This document shows positions 26,974 through 36,899 of a DNA stretch of 64,000 nt, piece by piece. Each line of letters opens with the position of its first letter. The stretch's first letter is position 1. The notes below the pieces were generated by a model. The model did not search any database. It saw nothing but the letters and a program-made list of their open reading frames with translations, and was not told the DNA's origin. The translations under genes and the position numbers were made by a program. The DNA lies in contig NC_134898.1 of assembly GCF_041734735.1 (NCBI RefSeq), positions 45,506,341 to 45,570,340 of the forward strand. Direction: 5' to 3'. This stretch comes from Babylonia areolata (lineage: Eukaryota > Mollusca > Gastropoda > Neogastropoda > Buccinidae).

Positions 26974-29900
26974 CCTTTTGATTCTCCAGGCAAAAGATGC
27001 TAAGATGAACAATAAATGTAGCTACTTTTCATGTTAATGCTTTTCTTCTTGTTTTCTTACTGTTCCTATTATCGTTGGGATGTTACTGGATTGTGATTTG
27101 AGAACACCACTACAGCTATGGACAGTGGTGTCTCTGGGTCCCGTACTGGTTGAGGATCTTATTGCCCGTATATCTGGCTCTTTAATAGGAGATAAAACTG
27201 CTTTTTGTAACCAGGCGTCACAAGTGCCTCCTTACAATTCGAATGTTCTTGACGGGTTTCAAATCCTCCTGCCCCAACTCCCTTATTTTACAATATTTTT
27301 AAAATTTAAGAATGACCCTTTCACCGCCAATGTCGCATCAGTTCAGCACTGACCAGCCAGGTAGAGCACATATTTATGTAGTTACGACCAGATCATGGGT
27401 CGGTCATTCACAAACCTACTGCTCTTAATTTTCGGTGGAAGGATTGGCCATATTTCGTTCACATCACATAGGAATCCCCAGCTATTCTTAAATGCCTTTT
27501 TTTCTGTTCTTCTGGCACCAGGGAGTATTTCACTCTCAACTGTCAGGCGGTGAAATCAGTAAACCATGTTCACGTAGACATGACAGAATATAGTAGTTGT
27601 TTATCTGCACGGCTGGTTTTCTTCCACTATCACGTAGTTTTGTATATAACGTACAGAAAAGTCCGGCTCTAGGCATCGATCTTCGATCAGTGTGCGGCGA
27701 GCAACGATCACATCGGTCCCGAATAATTTACGGGTGAAAGCTGAAACGTTCTCGTTCAATGAAAGTCTATGCATAGGGAAATGCGGGCTTCAGTTTCTTT
27801 ATTCCTGAGTTCTTTCGCTGCTGTCCGGCATGAACTTTTCACCAACGGGTGATAGAACCGGTCCGTGTAAGTCTTCAGAGTGAACAGGGAGGAGGAATTT
27901 TGTTTAATGTCCCGTCACACATTTGTTAAAGTATGTATGAATACATTTGAGTATTATCGGTTAGAAGGGGTGGGAGATGTGAATGAATGGAGGGCTGGGA
28001 GAAACTGGGCAAATGAGGGTGAAATGAGGGTGAAATTTGAAAAACAATTTCTAAATACAATTACAGGAAATTACTTAAAGGACTTCATAAAAGAGAAGTC
28101 GTTAAACTGACAAGCAAAACAACTAATAATGAATGCAAAAAGTCAAAAACATCAACGTTCTCAGTCACTTGTGAAGACACACTTTCGTGTACATGAGGCT
28201 TCATCAAGCTAGTCAAAAATTATCATATGCTTAATTGTCAGGTTACTAAAGCATTTGCACTTGACATTAGAACAATACTTTGTGCATAATGAATTTGATA
28301 ATAGTCTGAGAGCTAAACTCAGAATTGGTCTGCGAATCGGACCAAAGTCTGAGAGAGTCAACTGACGAGGTTTTAGACTTGAATTCAAGCACCTATAAAA
28401 ATCTCCTTCTAGTATATTGCTTATTTCCTTGTATGACAATGGGCAATGTACTTTTATACTATCTATATGATTCTTTGCTCCCCTTTTTGCTGCCCTGTCT
28501 GCTTGGTCGTTATAAAGAATCCAGTGTGGGATGGTATCCAACAAAAATCAACATTTGTACCCTTCACAAACAGGGAGTGCAATACACACCTAATTTCAAA
28601 CAATAAATCTTCTCTTTGATTATTCTCAAAAAGGAGCAAACTTTTTAAAACAGATTGAGAATCAAAACAAAATAGGATATTACTTACTGTGATTGGTATG
28701 TCAACAAGATGATTTAAAGCCATAAGGATGGCCACCAATTCAGCTGTAAAAATTGAACTGCTGTCCCTTACCTAAATAATATGATTTTTCTGTTTTTAGG
28801 TCAGGAATGACAAAAGCAGATCCTATACTGCTATCATCCAGGACCGACCCATCAGTGTAAACTTGTAAATGATAATAAAAATTTTCTTCTAATTCAACTC
28901 TGACATATGCTGCTATTATATGTGGAGATTCTCCTTTTGTTGTGTCAGAAGCACATGTTGATATTTGCTTTTGTTACTCCCAGGGAGGGACAGGTGGCAC
29001 CAGAACATGAGGTGCCATATCATGTAAATCAATGTCTGAAGAATTTAAAATATCTGACACATATGTGCGAATGGTTTGTAAATTTGAATTATTTTGTGCT
29101 TTTTTTTCTTTTCTTTTTTTAAATCAATATCAGACCTAATATTTAGAGCCAGAGTAAACAGAAAGTCCAACAGGAATCAAACTTTTGTAACCTACCGACA
29201 GCTCACTCCCAACACCTCCCCCTGGCTCCGTATTATAGTTTGCCAGATCTCTCACCAAAATTACCAATAAACTCCCACTGACTTTTCTTAATCGACGAAC
29301 TCCTAGTCCTACCGAAATTACCGGATGTAACGATTACCATACTGCCGCTCGATGACATTCTTGTTTCCGGATCTCCACGAAGCACCGAGCTTCGTACCGA
29401 TCTAGGACCAACGCCCAGCTACTTCGTACAGAAAAATCCTTATAGTGGGGAAGTACACGAATTTCCTAAACCAACTGCAAAGTTATTTTCACTCAAATAA
29501 CGAAAGAAAAAAAAACAACACGTGTTGCCAATATCCACAATTCTTCAGGATCAGGATTTGGGGCGTTGTTTTATACAACTTAGCCATTTTTGGCTTTTTA
29601 TGCCCCTTCAAATTTACTCCTTTACATTGTTGGTCAGGTCGTTTACTAGCTCAGTCATTTTATCCATCAAAGTCATATTTCTCTTTTGTCAATAACTCGT
29701 GTTTATCTATGAGGTACTTAAAAGTATTTATAGAAATGAATAGTGTTCACAAGGCGTGGACGTTCACGCCGTCAGTGGAGGGGAAGAAATGTTGATATTG
29801 GCTACTTGTTTTTCCTCCACTATTTTGTTATGCAAACTTATCTTTGTCAACCATTGGCAGATAGCATCTCTGCAGAGATCCAAGTAGAGGCCACTATTCC

Positions 29901-30033
29901 CTGTGCCAGTGGTTGTTAGTGATCTCCCTCAGTTGGATCCTCTTCGGATTCCCAAGCGAAAGGTGCAAAGATGAACAATTTACGAAGTAATGTATTTGTT
30001 ACCATTGCTACCTGCTTTCTTTTCTTTTCTTTC

Positions 30034-30072
<39 letters not shown>

Positions 30073-30785
30073 GTATTTTGTTGTCATTTCTTCCTATTAT
30101 TTACTTTATTCTACCCTTTAAACAGCCAGTAGGCAGATGGTGTCTTATTCCTGTTAAAAGGAGATTAACGTACATCAGTCTTTATGAAAGACGTTTTGAG
30201 AACAGTTAAAGCATTTGATGAAATCTCAGGTCTGAACATTTATCGTACAAAAGCACGTGTATAATGTGTGGTTGTGACAAGTAAAAATTGTTCCAACGTA
30301 TTATTCAGTCCTTACTCCCTCCCCGCAACTCCACCCCTTCCCTTCCACTTCCTTGAGAAGGGAGGTGGCAAAATGGTTAAGACGCTCAGCTGCCAATACA
30401 GAGAGTCCGTGAGAGTGCCGGCCGGGGTTCGAATCCCGCTCTCACTCTTTCTCCCAGGTTTGACTGAAAACTGAATCAAACTGAGCGTCTAGTCTTTCCG
30501 CGATGAAACGATAAACCGAGGTCCCGTATGCAGCAATGCAGTTGGCGCACTGAAAAATAACCCATGGCAACGAGAGTGTTGTCCTCTGGAAAAATTATGT
30601 TAAAAGAAATCCACTCTGATAGGTACACAAATATATAAGCGTGCACTCAAGGCCTGACAACTTGGCTCTTTGGGTTATACTGCTGTCACGGCAGGCACCT
30701 GTGCCTAGCAGATGTGGTGTAGCGTATACGGATTTGTCCGAACGCAGTGACTGACGACTCCTTGTGAGAAACAGAAACTGAAACC

Positions 30786-30826
<41 letters not shown>

Positions 30827-31727
30827 GGGTGGGGGGTGGGGAACGAGAGAGAGAGAAATCTAAAATACTGGGCAGAAATATAAAATCATGGGCATGTTTT
30901 GTTTATAAATTTCATCAGTACATGTATGTAGCCTACGCAGGTATTCACTGGCATGTTTGACCGACAACTTTGCATTGTTGACTGGTAGGCTGTTAGCCTT
31001 GCTGCACTCATATATTTGTATCTTCATTTTTTTTAATTTTTTTTTCAAGGCCTGACTAAGCACGTTGGGTTACGCTGCTTGGCAGATGTGGTGTAGCGTA
31101 TATGGATTTGACCGAACGCAGTGACGCCTCCTTGAGCTACTGATACTGATACACTCAGTGACACAGTGTGTAACCTCTCATTGCACAGGGACCACCACCA
31201 CCCGGGGCCAATCAAAGACGAGCAGTTTCAGAATTTTCATATGGCCACTGGTCGGCACCGCAGTAGGCATACCTGTGGTGTTCCTCGTCGCTATGTTTGT
31301 CTGTCGGCGCCGGTACGAAGCTTACCGTAGCTCCGCCGCAACAACCAGGATGATGACCCCCGCTGCGACTCCTGTCCCTCAAGGGCCCAACAGCACGAGC
31401 CAGCATGGCGTGTACATCCTGCCAGCCAGCCAACCTTCCAGGCCGTCTGACGTAGCGGGGACGGGTCACACCAACGCGGCCTATTCTCCCGAAGCCGCCG
31501 GGGAGCCGCCACTGCCTTCTCTGCCACCGCTTCCAAGTGCTCCGGCGACGCTGCAGCTGCCAGATACGACTGGTGGTAGCCCCGGCGTGCAGACGGCTGC
31601 AGCAGCAGAATCGCGGGTACCACCATCGTACAGCGAAGTGATGAGGGAGGTGGCTCAGCCTCCAAGTTATGAGGAAACGATGTTGGGGGCTGTTTCAACG
31701 GCACCTTTCATGAACCGTATCGAGTGA
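2300..31727 (+). CDS. multi-CUB-domain type I membrane protein, 3' part of gene (5' end outside window)
   Basis: Fourteen exons join in frame: 2300-2427, 3397-3609, 4584-4668, 6755-6885, 8430-8630, 9819-9903, 11919-12049, 13593-13793, 14987-15071, 16927-17057, 18639-18839, 20060-20144, 25291-25421, 26504-26683, then 31189-31727 as the fifteenth with the stop. All have AG acceptors and GT donors. Each CUB domain uses exon A (SPNYPSNYPN type), B (QECxWRI, one Cys, then DSLSIFDGG) and C (LAKLCGT, FYSSGQE, VKFKSD), giving the four CUB cysteines. Every C exon except the first and last encodes a Thr-rich linker ending PDYF; the first ends PDHF and the last ends TTTRP. CUB domains bind proteins or glycans outside the cell, often with calcium. 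The last exon gives a membrane segment and a Pro-rich tail, so a cell-surface receptor or adhesion role is likely. No orthologue is recognised. The A exon of the first CUB and the signal peptide must lie to the left. Confidence 0.85.
2428..3396 (+). other. intron B1-C1
   Basis: Resembles the B-C introns of the duplicated units (for example the aaacgcgctatgttgatga segment near 2990 and the cttcatg segments near 3120), but is shorter and more diverged. It lacks the LINE fossil found in units 1-3. Confidence 0.6.
4147..4552 (-). mobile_element. full-length tRNA-derived SINE (tail type a)
   Basis: Read on the minus strand, it starts GTGGAGTGATGGCCTAGAGG with an A box (TGGCCTAGAGG) and a B box (GATTCGAATC). 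It continues with a core (ACGATAAACCGAGTCCCGTG) and a tail ending GTTGTGATAAAAA and ATACAAATACAAA. Short flanking repeats atcta are present. It lies 31 bp upstream of exon A2. Confidence 0.8.
4584..8630 (+). CDS. CUB domain 2 (exons A2, B2, C2)
   Basis: A2 4584-4668 (85 bp), B2 6755-6885 (131 bp), C2 8430-8630 (201 bp). A2 encodes CGTARILTASAYDPKALLS and SPNYPSPYP; unlike the later A exons its last split codon starts AT, so it would give Ile, not Asn. B2 and C2 belong to duplicated unit 1, while A2 lies just left of it, which explains why A2 is more diverged than A3-A5. A SINE sits 31 bp upstream of the A2 acceptor. Confidence 0.87.
4961..5227 (+). mobile_element. LINE 3' tail inserted in unit 1 only
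   Basis: A TG-rich stretch, then gattgtaaagcgcttagagc, agcgctatataaaaataaa and an ATT run. Units 2 and 3 lack it: there the flanking ttatc joins directly to ttctgctttgttgac. The ttatc seen at both ends of the insert could be a target-site duplication. It therefore went in after the duplication. Confidence 0.75.
8000..8330 (-). mobile_element. LINE reverse transcriptase C-terminal relic (unit 1)
   Basis: The minus strand encodes LSWAPLEERRKRSRLITMHK, then YRKFSFFPRTTREYNKLP. This is the usual C-terminal signature of CR1/Jockey-type LINE proteins (FFPRTIRxWNxLP). A G-rich tract follows. It is cut short on both sides. Confidence 0.65.
8682..8706. repeat. (TG)n after exon C2
   Basis: Homologous TG runs lie about 50-70 bases after each C exon: 3676-3700 (25 bases), 8682-8706 (25), 13859-13893 (35) and 18905-18951 (47). 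Confidence 0.9.
9819..13793 (+). CDS. CUB domain 3 (exons A3, B3, C3)
   Basis: A3 9819-9903, B3 11919-12049, C3 13593-13793. B3 differs from B2 by one residue (His to Gln in HLEHSDG). C3 differs from C2 at three codons, all amino-acid-changing. A3 reads ASDDISRALVSPNYPSNYP. Introns are almost identical to those of domain 2, so this is a very recent tandem copy. Confidence 0.88.
9917..9975. repeat. (CT)n after exon A3
   Basis: A CT run directly downstream of exon A3. Matching runs follow A4 (about 15087-15131, ending in TG) and A5 (about 20159-20187). Confidence 0.9.
13165..13495 (-). mobile_element. LINE reverse transcriptase C-terminal relic (unit 2)
   Basis: Same relic as in unit 1, with YSFFPRTTREYNKLPPEA. 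It was carried along by the segmental duplication. Confidence 0.65.
14987..18839 (+). CDS. CUB domain 4 (exons A4, B4, C4)
   Basis: A4 14987-15071, B4 16927-17057, C4 18639-18839. Compared by eye with domain 3, B4 has five amino-acid-changing and one silent codon change, C4 nine and one, and A4 differs at three adjacent codons (DDI to IYY) plus one silent change. Flanking introns are only slightly diverged. Confidence 0.88.
18215..18550 (-). mobile_element. LINE reverse transcriptase C-terminal relic (unit 3)
   Basis: Same relic as in units 1 and 2, with FSFFPRTTREYNKLPPEA. Its presence in all three units dates the insertion before the duplications. Confidence 0.65.
20060..26683 (+). CDS. 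CUB domain 5 (exons A5, B5, C5), last before the membrane segment
   Basis: A5 20060-20144, B5 25291-25421, C5 26504-26683. A5 (ASPYNPGTLVS) is the last A exon of the duplicated units; B5 (YQECGWRIITESRRYNYV) and C5 (NPTADNLIVKLCGT, linker shortened to TTTRP) are diverged and lie outside them. The A5-B5 intron of 5.1 kb contains the large 40-bp minisatellite. The region before B5 (about 24300-24750) still resembles the corresponding intron of the other units, which shows old common descent. Confidence 0.85.
20662..24207. repeat. 40-bp minisatellite, about 64 copies, in intron A5-B5
   Basis: The unit reads accatcaaaaatcaacagat then ctgaatttcagtccacaact, with variation mainly in the A run and in cagatct/caaatct. 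Some units are shortened. The array is interrupted at 21242-22205 by an unrelated insertion. It has no spacer-repeat alternation. Confidence 0.95.
21242..22205. mobile_element. TIR-type insertion inside the minisatellite
   Basis: The left end CACGGGTGTTCAG and the right end, read in reverse, CACGGCTGCTCAG differ at two of 13 bases. Both are followed after a short gap by TTTAGTTGGCC. The flanks are aact (21238-21241) and aagt (22206-22209), after which the minisatellite resumes. The 964-bp interior is more GC-rich and shows no convincing protein, so it looks like a nonautonomous DNA transposon. Confidence 0.6.
24208..25290 (+). other. rest of intron A5-B5
   Basis: Pyrimidine tract near 24240-24290. 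A stretch to about 24750 (gaggggactgaaagtgggga type) is a diverged relative of the sequence upstream of B2-B4. A CA run at about 24957-24990. Confidence 0.6.
26345..26430. repeat. (CA)n microsatellite before exon C5
   Basis: CA run with GC interruptions about 75 bases upstream of the C5 acceptor. A TG run follows C5 at about 26921-26971. Confidence 0.9.
28209..29100 (-). mobile_element. LINE fragment with RNase H domain
   Basis: The minus strand encodes LYTDGSVLDDSSIGSAFVIP, then FCFDSQSVLKSLL, VDFCWIPSHTGF and NDQADRAAKRGAK. These are the four usual RNase H blocks (TDGS, DSQS, WxPSH, NxxAD) of I/R1-type non-LTR elements. At least two frame changes are seen, so it is a degraded copy. It lies in the intron before the terminal CUB-gene exon. 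Confidence 0.75.
29101..30354. other. intron sequence without recognised gene
   Basis: Mostly unique sequence, a long poly-T near 30035-30066, and nothing with coding signature. Confidence 0.5.
30355..30784 (+). mobile_element. full-length tRNA-derived SINE (tail type b)
   Basis: The tRNA-like head has an A box (TGGCAAAATGG) and a B box (GGTTCGAATCC) with a long variable arm, as in Leu-type tRNAs. The core (ACGATAAACCGAGGTCCCGT) is shared with the SINE at 4147-4552. The tail is the tcaaggcctga...gatgtggtgtagcgtat module seen alone at 1851, 31045, 32543 and 32963. Confidence 0.8.
31045..31153 (+). mobile_element. SINE 3' part (tail type b) next to terminal exon
   Basis: 5'-truncated copy from tcaaggcctgactaagcac to ctgatactgatac. 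It ends 35 bp before the exon starting at 31189. Confidence 0.75.
31189..31727 (+). CDS. terminal exon: transmembrane segment and PPxY cytoplasmic tail
   Basis: The acceptor is ttgcacag at 31181-31188. The split codon from C5 (T) plus GG gives Trp, followed by TTTTRGQSKTSSFR, then a hydrophobic segment (IWPLVGTAVGIPVVFLVAMF) and a basic stop-transfer CRRRYEAYR. The tail of about 130 residues is rich in Pro, Ala and Ser and has two PPSY motifs (31620-31631 and 31659-31670), each followed by an acidic residue. PPxY is the classic ligand of WW domains, as in NEDD4-type ubiquitin ligases and YAP-type adaptors. GC content and codon use are visibly higher than in the CUB exons. The stop is TGA at 31725-31727. 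Confidence 0.85.
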
Positions 31728-31782
31728 CGCTGTTTTGGAGCATCTCTGAGTGTCTGGAGGAGGAGCGGGGGGTACAGCTCTG

Positions 31783-32360
31783 GTAATGAATCAGAATCAG
31801 AATCAATTTTAATGTCAATTAGACCTGAACAAGGTTTATAAGACACGCATGCAAAGTTACATGAAACCACGCAAAAAAAAAAAAAAGATAAATGCTGAAC
31901 AAGATATTGAATCACTCTTGCACGCTATGGCGTATTTGACAGCAGTTACTGACAAATTTCCTCAACAGTCCCACAAGTTTGTCTTCCAGTATCAGCTGAC
32001 TGGGTTTAATAATATTTGGAATGTAATTTTGAATTTTTTGTATGAATTCTATTCTAATTTCTTTGTATAATTGCAGTCATCTAAGAAATGAAATTCATCC
32101 TCTATTGTTTGACATTGTAAACATAGTCTCCTTTCTTTTGGAATGTTGAAATATAGGCCTTTTTCTATTGCTAAATCATGACAGGATATTCTTAATTTGC
32201 ACAATGATTGTTTTTGATTATAATTAAGATATCCTTCAAGCAAATAAGGCTCGGTTCTGTATTCACGAGTAACTTTATTATAGAATAGTAGTTTAGATTT
32301 ATTTTCAGATTTGTTTCTCTTCCAGAATAAAACATATCCATATTCTAGTTTATTCATTAT
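31783..32360 (-). mobile_element. LINE 3' end (Tx1/L1-like C-terminus)
   Basis: The minus strand encodes KLRISCHDLAIEKGLYFNIP and RRLCLQCQTIEDEFHFLDDC, the cysteine-bearing C-terminal block of many LINE proteins. A weakly similar stretch follows in another frame. The 3' end carries gattctgattc-type repeats at 31785-31803. It begins about 55 bases after the stop of the CUB gene. Confidence 0.7.
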
Positions 32361-32399
32361 AACGTGGCTAAGTCTATGAATATTGAATGTTGACTGATT

Positions 32400-33084
32400 A
32401 TTTCAATATTATTATTAGTTGACATCATCAATATTTTGCGCCTTATAAATATTATTATTATTAGTTGACTCCATCAATATTTTGCGCCTTATAAAAATTA
32501 TTATTAGTAGTAGTATTTTTATGCATTTATCTAATTTTTTTTTCTCAAGGTCTAAGTGCGTTGGGTTACGCTGCTTGTCAGTGTGTGTGTGTGTTGGTGC
32601 TCATGTATGTTTATGTGTATTTGGTTGTGCTTTTATATCTGTGAACCTACATGTTTGTTGCATGCATATCTGTTATGCATGTGTGTGTGTGTGTGTTTGT
32701 GTGAACGTGTGTCTGCATGTTTTACATTTATATTCTTATTTATCATCATTGTTGTCTTTATGTGTGTGTGTGCGCGCGCGTGCGCTTAGAGTTGACTTCA
32801 TCAATATTTTGCGCTTTATAAATATTATTATTAGTTGACTTCATCAATTTTTTGCACCTTATAAATATTATTCTTATTAGTTGACTTCATCAATATTTTG
32901 CTCCTTATAAATATTATTATTAGTAGTAGTAGTATTTTTATGTATTTATCTAATTTTTTTTTTCTCAAGGTCTGACTAAGCGCGTTGGGTTATGCTGCTT
33001 GTCAGGCATCTACTTGGCAGATGTGGTGTAGCGTATGTGGACCGAACGCACTGATGGCTCCTTGAGCTACTGATACTGATACTG
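32400..33084 (+). mobile_element. cluster of LINE-tail and SINE-tail (type b) fragments
   Basis: Several copies of ttgacttcatcaatattttg followed by cgccttataaatattatta, the TG-rich tail related to 1430-1670, and two SINE tails (32543-32582 truncated, 32963-33083). Confidence 0.65.
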
Positions 33085-33206
33085 AGCATGACTGACAGTG
33101 GCCCCAGACCAGCATATACAACGAACTGCACTACCACTACAACAACAGGAAGAGAGAAACTAAAAAGGAAGAAGAAAAGACCTAATGAGTGAAAGCTATT
33201 TGGTCG

Positions 33207-33437
33207 TTAACTCTCTCCATACGAACGGCGAAAGAGACGACGTTAACATCGTTTCACCCCAATTACCATCATCAAAATATGGAAGCGGAAGGCTCTTATA
33301 CTGAAGACGTGAATGTTGACAAAGAATACCACAATTCTGACGACGGAAGCTAAAGGTTGGGTCATTCAGACACCCACTGGACATCCGAGGGGTCTGTGTA
33401 GAGGAGAAGAGGGGACTGGCCGTACTGAGTGAGTTAA
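33207..33437. mobile_element. MITE with TTAA flanks
   Basis: The left end TTAACTCTCTCCATACG and the reversed right end TTAACTCACTCAGTACG differ at three of 17 bases. TTAA is present on both sides (33207-33210, 33434-33437), the target site used by piggyBac-type elements. About 223 bp between, with no coding capacity. Confidence 0.65.
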
Positions 33438-33545
33438 TCAATCAAACAGTTCTTCATACAGTACCGGCACATGCTTCTGTTTTGTGCATCGGAGTTCCTG
33501 GGACACATCTACATGCAAAAGTGCAGTGCAGTGCAGTATCTTCTT

Positions 33546-34531
33546 TTTTTTTTTTTTTTTTTAATAAATATTTTTATTCGAGTTTAACATTTAATACATA
33601 CAGACACACATACAAAACTAGTATTTGTAATTAATAATATTTGTTATTGTGCATTACTTAAACTGTAAATCAGGATAACAACAATTTTTCGGTTTTACAT
33701 GTCTCTTAGGTCTGTTAGGAAGTACTTTATACATGGTTTGATTTTATTTATTCTGCATTTATAAATGAAATGTTTCGCCACTAGAATGATATAGTCAAAT
33801 ATTTCATCTGTTTTTGTAATATCATCATTTCCAAATAATACTAACTCTATATTCAACTTTACATTTGCACAATTTTCACACTTTTCCTTCAAGACATTCT
33901 CTAAGTCCCCCCCCAAGAGCTGAGTAAATGTGCAGTGCCATAAGTAGTGTTGAATTGTGTCTATTTCATTTTTACAGAAATTGCACTTGTCGCTATTTGT
34001 TATTCACATTTTTTTTTTTAGTATTTTGTTTGTAACCAATATACCATGACATATTCTAATCTGGAACCATTTCAGTCTTACTTCCTTTATATTTTTCACT
34101 TGTTTCATTGTAGTATCCCAATTTATTGCAATATCTAGTTTTTGTTCCACTTGATAAAAGAATGTATATTGTATAGAAAAACTGGTTCAAGTAATATATC
34201 ATAATATATTTTAGATCCTTTCTTAACATTAGCTATTATCTGCAGTGCTTTTGGTTCTATATTGCAAGTTTTGTCTGTGACAGTAATATTGTTTGTGCAT
34301 AAGTAACTATTAATGGAGCGTATAAATCCCATATACAGTAAATAATTAACTTTAACATCATATTTTTCTGTGAAATCTTTATGACTAAGGAAGCACCCAT
34401 TTTGATCTGCAATATCTCTAACCAGAAAAATACCTTTACTTGCCCAGTTTTTTTTAAATAAACTGTCTTATTACCGACTTTAAATTTGTCATTATGAAAA
34501 AGTGGTTCTACAAGTGCTTCTTGTGCTTCTT
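33546..34531 (-). mobile_element. 5'-truncated LINE with poly-A and 17-bp target duplication
   Basis: On the minus strand it encodes blocks of a Tx1/L1-like LINE C-terminus (MGFIRSINSYL; KWFQIRICHGILVTNKIL; CNFCKNEIDTIQHYLWHC; YIILVAKHFIYKCRINK) in shifting frames. A poly-A tail lies at its end (T run at 33546-33562). The 17-bp direct repeat cagtgcagtatcttctt flanks it at 33529-33545 and 34532-34548. Confidence 0.85.
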
Positions 34532-34548
34532 CAGTGCAGTATCTTCTT

Positions 34549-34671
34549 GTAGAGTAGTATTTTCTTCAGTTGACACACATTCAATCAGATAATCCATTGT
34601 GTGAAATTCAGGCTACTCCATCCAAGGAGAGTGTTTAACAACAGTGCTGAGCTTCTCTCTCTCTGTGTATA

Positions 34672-34712
<41 letters not shown>

Positions 34713-36704
34713 TTTGACACACACTTTTTTTATTTTTTTATATTCAATACTTCTTGCACACTACCTACCCAGTGGGGTCATTCATGATTTCCGGCAGGAG
34801 AAGGGTTAATTATGTATATGAATCACTGCAGCGCTGAGGAAAAGGTATTGATTTCTGATCTTTGTTATTGTGATCACTATATACTGCACATAAACATATC
34901 ATATGATTGTGCTGGTGCTGTAATACGCAACGTAATAGGGATCTCACAAAAGACATAATATACATGTATACAGGCAGGCAGGCAGGCACACACACACACA
35001 CACACGCACACAGAGAGAGAGATCACACGAAACTATATTTTGTTTCAGTGTCAAAACATTGTTAGTTTACTTCCAAAGTCAGGTAAAGTTTAGAACATTT
35101 TCAGAACAAAACATAAAAGAAATAATGTCCAGCCAATTACTGTTGACTGAAATTGCCGAATCCCTGTTACATAGTCCAGTAGGAGTGTTCATGTGATGCG
35201 ATCTTCGGATATTGAATTTTATTGATTATATATGTGTTGTTAATTGCTGTTACACAGATATTTACGAATTGTTGGTTCCATTGTTCTAGTTTATCCTTTT
35301 TTTTCTCTGTATATCCCCCTTTAACCATCATTTCTAACCACAAATCACACACACACACACATGGCACGTCAAATATCACTCAAAGTGAAAATTAAAAAAA
35401 CGAACACACACACACACTCTCTCTCATGCACATAATCATAAGAAAAAGATCTAAACCAGCACTCAGAGACTCTCTCTCTCTCTCTGGGTTTTGTTGTTGT
35501 TGTTTTTCACCATGGCCATTCACATTCCAAAGTACAGGACGTTTTCCCGGTGAAAGTTCAGGAGGTGAAAATCGGTTGTGCTGTGAGTGCGGGGTCATTA
35601 ATTTTCTTGTGTGGACTGTGATAGTGATGTCATCCCTTTCCCCAACACCCTCACTGTCACTATAGCACAGTGCTAGCAGCAGCCAGGTGTGTGTGTGTAT
35701 GTGTGCACGCGCGCGCGTGCGGACGGGGTGGTGGGCAGAAAACAGGATAGTTTTTACTTTTATCGAAAAAAAGACAGCAGATAAATTTTACTTAATTTTA
35801 AATAATGCGAAACTCACCCTCTTTTTCTCTGATTTCAACAACAAACGGGCTGACTTCTAGAAGCGGTTGGCTTTTCGAGCACCCCGTGCAAGAACAACAC
35901 GTAATAATTGTTCATTTATACAAACACACAACCTTGACGGGCACCACACACACACTATTGACATATCCATTGAATTTCGCTTGTTGAGATAATTAATGTA
36001 TTCTGTATTGGTGCCACGATTTGCAGTTGTGAGCGCGCACGTGTCTCTGTGTGTTTTATGTCTCTGTGTGTGTTTTAAATAAAACTGGTGTATATTTATA
36101 TGAAAGTGGATTGTTATAGAATACTTCGTAGAATGTTTTCAAAGGCAGTTGAGAGTCTAGATTTTGGAATATGGGTGTCTCACATTTGTTCAACTGTTAC
36201 GTTACTTTATGCCAATATGTACGTGCTATTTTAGAAAATGTCCCCCCCACCCCACCCCCAAGCTTTTTTCTTTTTTTTTAATAATATAAAGATTAATCTG
36301 CCACTTGACAATTCATATTTTCAGAGAAGCACAATGTATTCTAAAAATGTATTTCTTAATTCATACGTATATATATATATATATTTTTTTATAAGCACAG
36401 TGTGTGTGCGTGCGTGCGTGTGTTAAATGAAAAGCGTGTATTTTAGTTCAAAATCTCAAGTTACAGAAGACCTTTTCAAATGTTTTACTAGCAATTGCGA
36501 GTCACAATTTTACAATATGGATGTTATACATATTTTTTTTCAATATCATATTTGAGCTATCATGTTATTTTTTGTCAATATGCATGCTATTTTAGAACTT
36601 TTTTCTTTTTAATAACATACCATTTGACAATTTATGATTTTTTTGGGGGGAAGCATAACATATTCTGAAAATGTGTTTATTGATATACATGTTATTTTAT
36701 AAAC

Positions 36705-36747
<43 letters not shown>

Positions 36748-36890
36748 GACTCGGCTATGGATTGAGACATTGTGTTGGGTGAGCGATGACGGAGCCTGTG
36801 GATGCACAATTAATTTCCAAAAGGTGAATAAAGATGTAATGTGTGCGTGTGTGTGTGTGTGCGTGTTTGTGTGTGCATGTCTCCGGCCAC
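34549..36890. other. intergenic, microsatellite-rich
   Basis: A short relic of SINE tail type a near 34595-34650, a TA/GA compound repeat at 34671-34712, CA runs near 34986-35012 and 35343-35362, a CT run near 35470-35486, and a TG run at 36711-36744. No gene is supported. Confidence 0.6.
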
Positions 36891-36899
36891 AGCAATGGG

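Noticed and set aside
30355-30450. tRNA gene
   Set aside because: A and B boxes are present, but the cloverleaf is degenerate and it is continuous with a SINE body. The same holds for the heads at 4480-4552, 37640-37712 and 41880-41945.
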